Shown: in pieces, positions 1 through 14,264 of the stretch | Numbering within the stretch: position 1 is the stretch's first letter | Layout of the letters: the number at the start of each line of letters is the position of its first letter | Source of the DNA: Dillenia suffruticosa | Taxonomy: Eukaryota > Streptophyta > Magnoliopsida > Dilleniales > Dilleniaceae | Assembly: GCA_033439265.1 (NCBI GenBank) | Contig: JAVTVX010000012.1 | Location: 2,593,001-2,657,000 of the forward strand | Direction of reading: 5' to 3' | DNA length: 64,000 nucleotides | Notes under the pieces: generated by a model | What the model was told of the DNA's origin: nothing | Seen by the model: only the letters and a program-made list of their open reading frames with translations | The model's database searches: none | Translations under genes and position numbers: made by a program

Positions 1-760
1 TTTTTTTCACCAATGGAAAAATAAATAATTAATTCACCTCTCAATTTTTTTTCATATATAAAAAAAAAAATTCAAGAATTCCCAAACGGGGAAAAAGTGA
101 ATTTCACAGCTGTTTAATTTCTTTTTTGAAATTACAAATTTGTATAAAATTGATATTCTGGAAATCTACATTATTTTCGTACATTTTTTGGACAATATTT
201 TAAAGTTAATTTTCTAAAAATTAATATCAGAAATCGATTTTTCAGGAAATTGGTTTTAATGTTTTAATGACTCACTGGCATCTCAAATTTGGAGTGAAGC
301 ATGGTCAAGTCAAACTCAATTTTTTTTCTTCTTTCAAATAATTTATTTTTGAATTCTCTCTCTATGTGTTTATGCATGTACATATGAGTATATATATATA
401 TAATGCCTTAATGTAATGCTTTACTTTTTGATAAAAATGAATATGAATATTAAAAATAGACGAACGTGACTCTAATACCATGTTTAAAATATTAAAAATA
501 ATATAAAAATATTAATTCTAATATTTCATTATTACATTTGAATCATTACAATAAGTTAATTTTATATAAAAAAATATAATAATACAAATATAAAATTATA
601 ATAATACAAATATAGAAAATAAAAATAAAGAAATCTAAATATGTATTTAAATCAAATCAATTGATATATAATATATTTTAAGATATTCTCATAAATTTTA
701 TATCGTATAATAAAAATCATTTGAATTTAAAATAGAATATAGATCCAGAGTCTAATGAAC
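1..760. repeat. AT-rich dispersed repeat, copy A (matches 5508-6780)
   Basis: This AT-rich stretch upstream of ADH has a second, diverged copy downstream of the gene. Bases 1-165 align with about 5508-5690 (shared words include aaataaataattaattcac), and bases 285-600 align with about 6352-6620 (shared words include ccttaatgtaatgctttgct-like text after a (TA)n stretch). The part around 520-730 also recurs near 7110-7260. In this copy the two halves lie almost next to each other, whereas in copy B they flank a piece of ADH. No coding capacity is seen. It may be a non-autonomous transposon or one end of a segmental duplication; no clean termini could be fixed by eye. Confidence 0.6.
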
Positions 761-897
761 TTTCTCCGACTAAGTTGAGATAGCCCGGTGATCTTAGTTG
801 CCGGATTAAGGTTTTCTATTCAAATTTCTATATATAGGTTCAAAACTACTGTTTAGCCTTCTATATATTTTGTAAAACAGTCCTAGGATTTGAGGTG

Positions 898-898
<1 letters not shown>

Positions 899-935
<37 letters not shown>
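899..935. repeat. (TA)n microsatellite
   Basis: About 18 perfect TA dinucleotides. The surrounding 760-1300 interval is AT-rich, with no gene recognised before the ADH promoter. Confidence 0.9.
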
Positions 936-940
<5 letters not shown>

Positions 941-1319
941 CTATTTTTCAAATTTAAGTGTATTTTATTATACTACATTAAATTTATGAAAATGTTAAAA
1001 AATATAATATATATTAAAATTAAATTAATAATTAATTTAATTTTAACTTATATTTGATTTTTTTATTTTTATATTTATATATTTGTAATAATTATTTCTA
1101 TGATTTTTTATATAAAGTTATCTTATTATAATAATTTATAGAATCAATGTTAGAATTCATATTTTCATATTATTATATTTTCCTTCATTTTTTAACATGC
1201 CATTAAAGCTATTTTCCTGTTTCTTTCGATATGAGATATTTTATCTGGGTTCACCTCGCCTTCTCAAAAAAAAAAAAAAAGAGGAAAGGGAAACAGAAGA
1301 ATCAAAGGCGCCGCAGGTT

Positions 1320-1536
1320 GCTGCCATTAAACCCCACACCACTCCCTAAAACTGCATAGTATTCTGTCGGCGGTTTTGTGAAACAACAAATCGAATGTTC
1401 CAAATTGGGTCTCTCGCTAAATCCTCATCACACTATAAATAACCACAAAGGTTTGTTCCATTTCCTCGTAACAAAGAAGAGAAAAACAAAGTCTTTAGCA
1501 AAATCGGAAAACTAGAGAAGGACAAAAGTTTGCAAG
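1320..1536 (+). promoter_or_regulatory. ADH promoter and 5' leader
   Basis: A TATA box (TATAAATA) lies at 1434-1441, about 95 bases before the ADH start codon, which allows a leader of roughly 70 nt. Upstream, near 1367-1380, is a GGTTTTG word and near 1329-1340 a run reading AAACCCCACACC. Both resemble the GT-type anaerobic-response motifs described in plant Adh promoters. Those matches are short and could be chance; the TATA position is the solid part. Confidence 0.55.
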
Positions 1537-4274
<2,738 letters not shown>

Positions 4275-4366
4275 AACATTACAAGGGCTCCCCGACCCTA
4301 GACTTTAATATGTTTGTTTATCTGAGTTGTAAACGAGGACACAATTTTGTGTTTATCAGCTTATAT

Positions 4367-4372
4367 AATAAA
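4367..4372 (+). terminator. Likely ADH poly(A) signal
   Basis: AATAAA lies 93 bases after the ADH stop codon, in a T-rich 3' region, which is a usual spacing for a plant near-upstream element. Confidence 0.45.
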
Positions 4373-4399
4373 GGTTATCATTTTGTCTCGGCATCCAGT

Positions 4400-5224
4400 T
4401 GCTCTTTGTGATTTCTATTCAATGAATTGAGGGATTTAAAGGACTAGAGAGGAAATAAACATAGATTGTGCTTCTACAATGATGGTCTGGATCTCAAATA
4501 TTAGGGTCTTCCACAATGATGCTCGCTAAAACTTAAAAACCCTGCGTGTACACGGCCACCGTCGAATGAATAAATAATAGAATTATCGGTAATTATTTAA
4601 TACTCATTTTATAGTGTTCTAAATCATGCAATTTTGATAGTATAATTATAGATAAATAGAGCTACATTTTTACAAATTATAGAAAAGAATTATTAATATC
4701 CCTGGATTATCTCCCTAAATATTAAATTTTGAAGTTAAAATTTAAAATAATATTGAAAATAGTGAAGTGGATTTTTTAAAAATCGATTTCTAATGTCAAT
4801 TTTTAGAAAATTGATTTTAAATCGTTAATCAAAATTGTCTAAAAAGTGAAGTTAATATCTAAGTTAATTTTTCCAAAATCAATTTTGAAATGGTTTAGAA
4901 ACATAGATTAATCAATCTCATGTCTCACTTTCTCATGCTCCTCTCTCTTCTATTGAAATCGGACTCTTTTTTTTTCTTTTTTTTGATTTGGTCTATCGTT
5001 GAATATTTAAAATTTTACTCCGATTAATTTTGGTTGAGCAACTATCGGATCTCAATCGGAATAAAACTCTCCCAATATTATTTTTACCATTATTAAGACT
5101 TAAACTCTGATTCTTAATATAGGATGTTAATACTTTTTTCGTTAAACCAACAAAACATTATTACCTTTTTATCTTTATTAAATGCCTTTTCTTGTTCTCT
5201 TTATCTGTGTCTCTCCCCTATTAA
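4400..5224. other. Intergenic, AT-rich, no gene seen
   Basis: This is the ADH 3' flank. Bases 4612-4700 (agtgttctaaatcatgcaat onward) are repeated in diverged form at 6186-6345. Bases 4720-4900 loosely resemble 180-270. No coding frame of interest was found. Confidence 0.6.
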
Positions 5225-5272
5225 AAATGTGTTCTACAACTTCATATCTTACTTTCTCTCTCTAACAAGCAG

Positions 5273-5440
5273 AAAAGCTCGAGTAAGGAAGCAGTCTCCG
5301 GTCATAAATTGAAGGATCTGTTTGTTTCTTCTTCACCCCTTAAGGATCGTAACTCTAAGAACTTAGGGGAAAGCGGAGATTTGAGTGAGCGACTAATGGC
5401 GGAGGCATTCCATTATAACGGTGATGGACAAGAACAGTAA
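5273..5440 (+). other. Unidentified exon-like open frame (possible gene fragment)
   Basis: A pyrimidine-rich run followed by AACAAGCAG looks like a splice acceptor. From 5273 an uninterrupted frame of 55 codons runs to a TAA at 5438-5440. It has ordinary amino-acid composition and none of the Phe/Ile/Lys/Asn bias of the AT-rich flanks. It reads KSSSKEAVSGHKLKDLFV and later GDLSERLMAEAFHYNG. There is no start codon or matching upstream exon nearby, and I do not recognise the family. It could be the last exon of a broken or captured gene. It sits between ADH and the copy-B repeat. Confidence 0.4.
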
Positions 5441-5507
5441 TGAAATGGACAAGCTCCCCAGTTGCTGTACGGACAATTATATGATATTGATTATATAAAA
5501 TATAATA

Positions 5508-6780
5508 ATTTTTTACCAATGAAAAAATAAATAATTAATTCACTTCTTAATTCTTTTTCATATATTAAAAATTAAAATTTATGAGAATTCCCAAAAAGAG
5601 AATAAGTGAATCATGCAGGTGTTTAATTTTTTTTTTTAAATTCTAAATTTGAATGCAGTCGATATCTCATAAATCGATTTTAAATTCCAGTACAGCTTCA
5701 CTGTTGAGTTTTTTTTTTGTATTGTATGCTTATTTTTTTTTTATAAAAATTTAAATCTGAAATTATCAAATTAGATAAAAAGATTTATATCACTAAACTG
5801 TTATCATAGAACTATCCTTGTTGACATTGCATGGATGCAGGTGCTTGAAGCGGAGAAATTCATCACGCATGAGGTGACGTTTTGGAGATCAACAAGGCCC
5901 GTGAATTTGGGTTTTGCATGATCTTTCTGGGTGGACTATTTAGCTGTTTTCCAAGGGTGTGTGGGCTTAAATGTTCGGTGAACTTTGGATACCCAACAAG
6001 TTGTAAGGCAATTTGCAAATGGGAGAGCAGAATTGTGACAATTAATCTGTCCCTCGGCATCGGCATGTACCTTGGCACAGGCAATTTGCAAATGGCCGTT
6101 GGGTCTGAGTGTATATATTCAATCCGAATAAGGCATGTGAACAGGGATGCTCTCCTCTGTGGCTTTCGAATCTCTTAGCTGCTGGAGTGTTCTAAATCAT
6201 GCAATCCATTAACCTATCCAGAAGCCGCTTTAAGGCATATTCTTAGATTGCTTTAAGTATTTATCCATTTTGATAATATAATTATAAACAAATTCAGCTA
6301 CATTTTTATAAATTACAAATCATAGAAAAAACAATTATTAACATTTCTTCTCAAATATGGCATGGATCTTGGTCAACTCGAACTCAAAAACAATTTTTTT
6401 TTTCTTCTTTCAGATAATTTATTTTTGAATTATATATATATTATGCCTTAATGTAATGCTTTGCTCTTTTATACAAATGCATATGTGAACATAGAAGATA
6501 GATAAATGTAAGTCTAATACTGTTTTGAAAATATTGGAAACAATATAATAAACATGACTCCATTGCCTCGTTTGAATTATTAAAATAAGTTAGATTTATA
6601 TAGAAATTCATTTTCATAGATATAAATATATATAATAATAAAATTATAAAAATAAAGAAAATTAAATATATATCAAAATCAAATCAATTAATTAATTTGA
6701 TTTTAATACATAATATATTATAATATTTATTATTAAATTTAATATGGTATAATGAAAAATATTTGAGTTTGGAAGAGAAC
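5508..6780. repeat. AT-rich dispersed repeat, copy B, carrying an ADH fragment
   Basis: The outer parts, about 5508-5690 and 6352-6780, match copy A at 1-165 and 285-730. Between them lie a degenerate ADH intron 9/exon 10 piece (5695-5900), about 280 bases of unassigned sequence, and a diverged copy of the ADH 3' flank (6186-6345 against 4612-4700, with an extra segment of roughly 60-70 bases). The word ggcaatttgcaaatgg occurs twice here, near 6007 and 6079. Either a transposon captured ADH sequence, or an unequal exchange created the arrangement. Confidence 0.6.
5695..5900 (+). pseudogene. ADH fragment: end of intron 9 plus start of exon 10
   Basis: Bases 5695-5735 and 5817-5840 match the ADH intron-9 end (4105-4157), and 5841-5900 match exon 10 (for example gagaaattcatcacgcatga). 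About 80 bases of unrelated sequence interrupt the intron part at roughly 5735-5816. The acceptor AG is kept, but the exon has substitutions and a one-base loss near 5882 that shifts the frame. No other ADH exons are nearby, so it cannot encode an enzyme. Confidence 0.85.
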
Positions 6781-8530
6781 GCGATTAAGGATATAAAATC
6801 TTAGAGTTGTTTTTGTAAAGCTAAAGAGCAGCTTTCTCTGGCATTGACTTTGACTTTGACTTTGGCTCTTGATTGTGGCTTGACTCCAACTTTGGCTCCT
6901 GATTCCCATCTCAACCTCTTGACTCTGGAGCACTTTCTTATGACTTTGGCTCTCAAAACGTATGTGGATGCATGAATAACTCATTAAAATAAAATTAAAA
7001 ATTGATTTAATTTTGATAAATAATATATTTGATAATATTGTCCTCAAACACAATATGGTGCAATGACAACCACCGGCTCTTGTTCTTGGCTTCAAGATTG
7101 AGAAAACCTAATATTTCATTGCTTTATTTGAATCATTATAATAACCTGAATTTATATAAAAAAATTTATTATCACAAATATAAAAATATAAAAATAAAAA
7201 ATATATTTCAAAATCAAATCAATATAAATTTATTTAATTTTTATACATAATATATTATTAATACTTTTGTTCGGACTTAGAACCCATGTTTGTACATATG
7301 AATGCACAATCTGTCCCTAAGGGATATTCTAGTGGTGTAAACCCACTTTCTTAATCTTGTGATTCTAGATATAAATCCTTGTGCAATAATAAAAAATGAA
7401 TGCACGATCATACCACCATGTGTATGGGTCCAAAACTAGTTTGATATTTCAAGAAAGATAATATTATACTATGGGCTCCGTGAATCGTACATTGGAACAA
7501 ACATTCTGGGATTTATCGTGTCCATGGGAATGGATTAGTCTGAAAACTGTGACCCGTGACGTCCCAGATTTGGCCGGTGGGTATCTGCCAAACCAAGCCA
7601 TCTCAAATTTCAGGCTAAGTGCCAAACTATGCCTGACTTTCAATCAAGTGAAAGAAAACGAAATACAACTCAGATGTAGCATACGATCAAAGCTTCCACC
7701 TTCTCAATCTTGTCAAATTGTGTTTGTCCCTCCTCTCTTCATACCATGCCAAGAGAGAGTTCATTAATAATAATAATAATTGTCCAACAAAAATTAATAA
7801 TAATTCAAAGAAAATCTCAACTATCTTTTCATCTGATGGTAAGATATTTGGGGCAACACCTTGGGAATAATAATAATTAATTTTATATTTTAAAAGAAAT
7901 ATTATATTTAGAATATTTTATATGGAGAAAATTATATATAGAGATATTATATGTTGTACAGTGAATAATGTGTTTGTGTATATATAAGTGAAATTAAAGA
8001 CATTTATTCACAGGAAGTAAATATTTTTTTTATAATAAAATGGGTTTTAAATTATCCCGATAATTGCCTTATACTATAGAGAATTTATAATTCAATACGG
8101 TCACAATTAATATACCATATAGTTTTCTTAGAGGAATCAAATTCAAATTTTAATAATGACTATTTATTTAATAATTGTTTTGAAAATAATTACTACTACA
8201 TAATCTTATAATTATATATCTTTTATAAAAAAAAAAAGAGAGAATTAAAATCCTTAAAAAGCTTTGCATGTTTATAGATTTATTTCTTCTTTATTGTAGT
8301 TAAGAAATGCTATGTGTGAAATACATTAAAATATTATTATTTATAAAGAATTTTAGGAAGTAAGAGTAAAGAGTAAAGGCTACCCTACCCCATGTTAAAC
8401 CTTTACGGGTTGAAAATTTCCTTTTTCCATTATTAAAAAAAGAAATAAAAAACTAGCGAAGCTAAGGATATTATATATGGATTAACCCTGAATTGCTTGG
8501 CCCACAAACCAAACCAGGGCCCAGAGTCCC
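6781..8530. other. Intergenic, AT-rich, no gene recognised
   Basis: It contains a degenerate array of GACTTTG-like words (about 6843-6955), a third copy of an AT-rich module (7110-7260) and an isolated 98-codon frame at 7471-7767 with no recognisable motif. Nothing here is convincingly genic. Confidence 0.5.
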
Positions 8531-8538
8531 GTGATGTC

Positions 8539-8546
8539 TATAAATA
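8539..8546 (+). promoter_or_regulatory. Candidate TATA box upstream of the inhibitor gene
   Basis: TATAAATA lies in a GC-richer context. The distance to the inhibitor start codon (8959) is about 410 bases, so it would imply a long leader or a leader intron. A run of 14 G residues at 8672-8685 lies in between. Assignment to the inhibitor gene is tentative. Confidence 0.35.
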
Positions 8547-8958
8547 GACTTCTTCTATTCTCACTCACATGGTCCAAAGTTGAGAATCTAAAGCCAGACA
8601 AAAACATTTCTTTTTATTGGAATTTTCTTCTCAATCTTTTGTTCGAAAAAAGTTTTAAGCATCAAAATTTTGGGGGGGGGGGGGGTCCAGTACTTTGAAT
8701 TGAAGGTGACAAATTAGTTCCTAAAGAGACAGTTTAATGATCATAATATTTCTTTCTCGACCCAATGACCCGGTGCAATAAAATAAAAGGTGACAAGTCA
8801 AAACAAAGGGCCTGGTGGGCTTTTGCCAAATTGCAAAAACGATCAGAATTTCTTGAAGAAAGCAAAATTCTCGTGCCTCACGTTGTTTTAAATCCGAGAC
8901 TTTCCATCCCCCAATCTCAGCCTTTTCAAAATTTCACCATTTCCAATCAAATTCTCAA

Positions 8959-9492
8959 ATGGGTGTCTCAAATTCCTTCATTATTCCTCTTCTATTGCTC
9001 ACATTTCCTCTCATATTTGCAAGTGAGAACAGTGATCTGATCAAAAAGACTTGCAAGAACACCAAGTACTATGATTTATGCGTGTCATCACTCAAGTCAG
9101 ACCCAACAAGCACAAAAGCAGACACAAAGGGACTAGCAACGATCATGGTTGGAATTGGGATTTCAAATGCTACATCGACATACACATACTTGTCATCTCA
9201 ATTGCTAAGCACTTCAAATGACACTTCTATGAAGACAGTGCTTAAGGAATGTGCTGATAAGTACTCTTATGCTAATGACTCTTTGCAAGCTACAATTCTA
9301 GATCTGGGCATGGAGAATTATGACTATGCTTATACCCATGTGACTGCTGCACAAGATTATCCAAATTCTTGCCACAATGCATTTAGGAGGAATACTGGTT
9401 TGGTTTATCCGGTCCAGCTTGCGAAAAGAGAGGACGGTTTGAAAAGAATTTGTGATGTTGTTTTGGGAATTCTTGATCTTCTTGGATGGTGA
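8959..9492 (+). CDS. C/VIF2: Invertase/pectin methylesterase inhibitor family protein (C/VIF type, 177 aa)
   Basis: Secreted four-helix-bundle inhibitor of the PMEI domain family. Members block either acid invertases or pectin methylesterases, and sequence alone does not decide the target. A hydrophobic signal peptide spans about residues 1-21 (ending near LIFAS). The four conserved cysteines are present: two in the N-terminal hairpin (KKTCKNTKYYDLC), one in ECADKYSYANDSL and one in DYPNSCHNAF. A single exon of 177 aa matches the family. The C-terminus has an extra Cys in LKRICDVVLG. It lies directly upstream of FAS2 in the same orientation. In Arabidopsis, as I recall, C/VIF2 is likewise next to FAS2, which supports the C/VIF2 name over a PMEI. 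The start was chosen because it gives the signal peptide. Confidence 0.88.
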   Translation: MGVSNSFIIPLLLLTFPLIFASENSDLIKKTCKNTKYYDLCVSSLKSDPTSTKADTKGLATIMVGIGISNATSTYTYLSSQLLSTSNDTSMKTVLKECADKYSYANDSLQATILDLGMENYDYAYTHVTAAQDYPNSCHNAFRRNTGLVYPVQLAKREDGLKRICDVVLGILDLLGW

Positions 9493-10935
9493 ATCTGTCT
9501 GGTACATTGTGAATTTTGAAGCTTGAAATCTAATCAACCTCTTCTCTCTCTCTATGAAGTCACTGATTGACTAAATCTTTCTATGGTCTATTCTTTTTAT
9601 ATTATACTATTATTTTAGAAACTTATGTCATTTATCATATAAATTATCTGTCGAATGCTTGTTACCAGTATTTTTGAACTATCAGTGGCACTTCTTGATC
9701 TCGAAATTTGAAAAAACAAAAAGGGGTATTTTGGGGTCAAACCAAATGCATCTTTTCGTAAAAGAATTGTCATTTCATTAGCATAATCATTGCAGTTGGT
9801 GGGAGTCTCCTTGCACGATAGAATTTTGACATTTTGTGTGGAAGACTCCTTTTGTAAGAAAGGAGAAAAAATCGTTTTATAAGGTGTGAACTTAACTTCT
9901 TCGAATGTCCCATTTGGTGTGTACATTCATAAATTCAAATCCCACTAATAAAATAATTATAATGAAAATTTGAATTTTTATTCATAAATCACATTGGTGG
10001 TCCAAATGCAAAACTCGCATTGGTGGTGAGGATGCAAGAGTCCTGATAGACCGAGTCATGTAAACCTATAAAAAGCAAATGACATGAAATTATCTACCAT
10101 TTTTATTTATCGACGATCGATTTAGTAAGATAAAATATTAAATCATTTAATCAAATATCGAATTCAAAATTTGAAAATAAAAAATGAGAGTCGTTCTCTA
10201 AATAAGATTTCCACATATAATTAAATCGGATTAATCAGACTATAACTCTTAATATCAACGGTGAAAAATGAAAATTTCCCCCTAAAAAAACATACTTTTC
10301 AAGATGTAACAAATAAAAATGATTTTTTAAAATAAAGTACACAATGTTATGGAAATATTCATATCACTGATTTTTAATAGAATAAAAATATGATTATTAT
10401 TGTCGTATAAAAAATAATTATATAAATAAATATATAATTTAAAATAGAATAAAAAGACATAAAATAACTCACGTAACATATTTGACTTTGTGGTATAAAT
10501 GTTTAATTGTTTTGGTTGCTCCAAAAGAAAGTGCACGCATAAAATGATGGATCAATTTCACCGGATTCCTATCAGTTTTGTCGAAAATGATTATAACAAA
10601 ATGGTATTATTGGCTCAAAATCCAGCTGGTGATTGACAAATTGTCTCTGAAATATGAATTTATTTTGGATTTAGATGGTTGCAGTAGAAGAGCTTGAGGG
10701 ACAACGTCTTGTCGAGAGTACAAGACAAAAGAAATAAAATAATAAAAATAACATAGAAAGTTGTGGAATAAAAATTTCAAAAAATGAATAATGGTAAAAT
10801 TAAAAAAAAAATTAATAATCTCTGTCCTGATCCCCTCTTGTTCCTTGAAGAGAAGGTATAAATTTTATTTATTTTTATTTTAAGAATAAAAATAAAATTT
10901 CACTTTTATTATGTCTCCAAAAATCAAGTATGATT

Positions 10936-10975
<40 letters not shown>

Positions 10976-11960
10976 TAGAATTTGTTTTGTAATTTTTTTT
11001 CATCATTGTATCTGAGATTTGTCCTATTCGATTCGAATATGGTGGGACTCATTTTAGAGGTTGGTTCTTTTAGATATTTTTTTATCATTTTCAGAACTCA
11101 AATTTAATATCTCTAATTAAGAGAGTAGAGCATTTAATCACTCAAATCAAAAAAATTTGATATTTTGTAAACTTTTGTGGTCCGGGAATTGAACTCCTAC
11201 CCGACTTAATCGGCTAGGTATTCATAGTTGGGCTTGGTCAGCATTTTGGGCCGGGGCTAGTCCACTCAGCATATAAAGAGTTGACCCAGATGGGTCTAGT
11301 TTAGTCATCAGTGGGCTTTGGGAGCCATCACCTCTGCACCAGGTAAAAATTATTATTATTATTTTTTTGTTATACAAAAATTTTGGATATCGATTATTAG
11401 TATAGTATCAAAAAAAATATTGACAATTATCACGTAAACCATAGTTATTAAATTTGACCGATCCATCGATCAGATTCGTTCAACCCTTGATTGATATATT
11501 GTTATAATAATACTATCGACATATTTTTTTCTAAAAAAAGAGATTTTAAAGATGATTAGAGTAATTAATTACCCTATTTATGAGTTTTTATTTTTTATTA
11601 CATTGTTATACTATTTTTATAAATATTATGATTAATATTTTATATTTTAAAAAAATAATTATATATATATATTTATATTTTTTAAAAAATTTAACAATTG
11701 AATTAATGATCCACTGGTGATTGAATCATAAATTTTAAGGGATTAATGTGTGGGTTTGGTATAATAACTAGCGGGGAAGGTTTTTTATTTTTATTTTTTT
11801 CCTTTTCTTGGAGATGGCGATCATGACGTGGCTCATGACAACTGCAGTTTTTGCCGCATGCCGTCTTGGAGAGAGAATTTTCCCGCCAAAGGAAACCGAC
11901 CGCCCATTTCAACTCGTCACTGAACAGTAAAGAGCGTCTGGTTAGGAGGGGGACTTTCGA
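9493..11960. other. Intergenic, AT-rich, no gene seen
   Basis: It contains a (TA)n tract at 10942-10973, degenerate repeat text near 10110-10260 (words like ttaaatcggattaatcagac that recur in other intergenic regions), and A/T homopolymers. The 11800-11960 part is GC-richer and is probably the FAS2 promoter and leader. Confidence 0.5.
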
Positions 11961-11989
11961 TTTGGATTTCAGAGAGAGAGAGAGAGAGA

Positions 11990-14185
11990 ATGAGGGGAGG
12001 AACGGTACAGATCAATTGGCATGACGCAAAGCCAGTGCTAACCCTAGATTTCCATCCTTTCTCCGGAATTCTTGCCACCGGCGGTGCCGATTTCGACATC
12101 AAGGTATTCCATCTCTCCCTCACACTCATTTCTATTCTCATCATTCACTTTCCCCCAATAATTTTCATGTTCTTACTGCGCAATTTCCACGAATTTGTCA
12201 CTTTGCCCTAATTGCTATGTTTGATGGAAATTGAAAGTTTGGGGGTTTTGGGTAATCTGTTTTACCATACGATATGGTCAATTTTGCAGTTGTGGGTAAT
12301 TAATTCAGGTGAAACACTGAAGAAGAACCCAACTGTGACTTACCAGAACAGTCTTTCTTACCATGGTTCTACTGTTAATGCCCTTCGATTTTCGCCTTCT
12401 GGTAATTCCCTTTTCTTTCATCACAGAACATTGCGGTCATAGTTGACTTGAATCCGTTTCTTATGTTGTGGATAAATCTACTTTTTCATATTGGAGATTT
12501 TTAAATGATAAAATTAGTGCAGAGTTGTTGTTGTTGTTGCGCTTTTTTTTTTTTTTTTTTCCCTGGGAATTTTATCGGGATGATACCCAGAAAGTTTGCA
12601 TATATTTACAGTCTGCTTGTATAGTGTTTTCTAACATTGAGTTTGTAGCTAGTCATGATGTCAAATAAATATGCTTGGACATCTATATCTTCCATGCACT
12701 ATGTTTCTTCCAAAGACTGATATTTAAACTCCTGTTGATGTGCAGGAGAATTGCTTGCCTCAGGAGCTGATGGTATGCTTATAGCAGGAGTAGTCTCTTG
12801 TTCATTCCTGATTATTACTTGGTTGGATGTTTTGCTGATGTATTCCATTCTCTTCATTGTAGGTGGTGAGCTTGCACTTTGGAAGCTGTACTCAACTGAT
12901 GCAGGTCAAACATGGAAGGTCCTTAAGTTATTATCGTAAGGCCTCCTTAATTCATTTTATGTTGCTTCTGGTTTTTTTGACACATTGTAAAGGAAATGCT
13001 GTCATCCTGGAAACTATTTGAATCCAACTCGTTTTGAATTGTTAATCCGGAACCAAATTTTCAAGAAATGGTTACCTAATTTGATGGATCATGGTTAGCA
13101 TAGTTGGAAATATCATGTATTCTCCATTTTGTAACCCTTCTGGCACCTGAACTAATGACACGGATTCCTTATCACATCCCAACTCGATTAATGGCATTTG
13201 CCGGGTTGGAGAGTTCTAGTGTAGTCTTATTATAAAAGATTTCCACACTCACTACTGGAGTTTTGGTGGTCAGATTTCATCGGAAGGATGTTCTGGATTT
13301 GCAGTGGTGTTCAGATGGTGCTTTTCTTCTCTCTGGATCAGTTGACAACTCTTGCATTATATGGGACATTAACAAAGGCAAGGAAGAGAATATGGCTATA
13401 ACATCCATCAATGATAATTCATTGAAATTCATACCATAATCTTTTGTGCTTCATCAGGTTCTGTACATCAGATTTTAGATGCACATTGCCATTATGTTCA
13501 AGGTGTGGCATGGGATCCATTGGCCAAATATGTGAGCTCACTCAGTTCTGATAGAACGAGTCGCATATATCTCAACAAGCCACAGAAAACAAAAGGTGTA
13601 GAGAAATTAAATTATGTATGTCATCACGTCATTGCTAGAGATGAAGCTCAAACAGGAGACGACTATAAGGTTAGTAATTTATAATTTTTGAATAACTGTA
13701 GATATTGTTAATTAATTTTTTCTGTTAATACCTTCTTCCTTTTTTGTGTAGTCAACTAGAAATCATCTTTTTCATGATGAGACACTACAATCATTCTTCA
13801 GAAGATTAGCTTGGTCTCCAGATGGTTCATTTTTGGTTGTGCCTACTGGTGTGCATCTCCACATATGCTTGACGCAAGCATATAACGTTCTGTTGATTTT
13901 ACTTAGTTTTACCATAGACCACTTATAAAGTGGAAGTATCTGGCATTGTCAGATATATTGCCCCTATTTCTGTCAATGGAATTATGGTACTTTTGCCCAT
14001 ATTTCAGGTTCCTACAAGTTCTCTGGGGCATCTGAACCAGTAAACACGGCTTATATATTTTCTAGAAAAGATCTTTCAAGGCAAGATGTTTATCTCAGTT
14101 TCTTTGTTTTAGCTCTAATTTCTTGCTGGTGTTTAAAAGAGTTGAAGAGTTCCCCCACTCTCCCTCGCTCTCCCCCACTCTCCCT

Positions 14186-14264
<79 letters not shown>

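Noticed and set aside
7400-7425. GCACGATCATACCACCATG resembles the start of 5S rRNA (as in Cassandra elements)
   Set aside because: The similarity stops after about 15 bases; no internal control region or downstream 5S sequence follows.
7471-7767. 98-codon plus-strand frame starting MGSVNRTLEQ
   Set aside because: No recognisable motif, no promoter or splice context, and it lies in a repeat-rich intergenic zone. Its more ordinary composition is noted, but it is not enough to call a gene.
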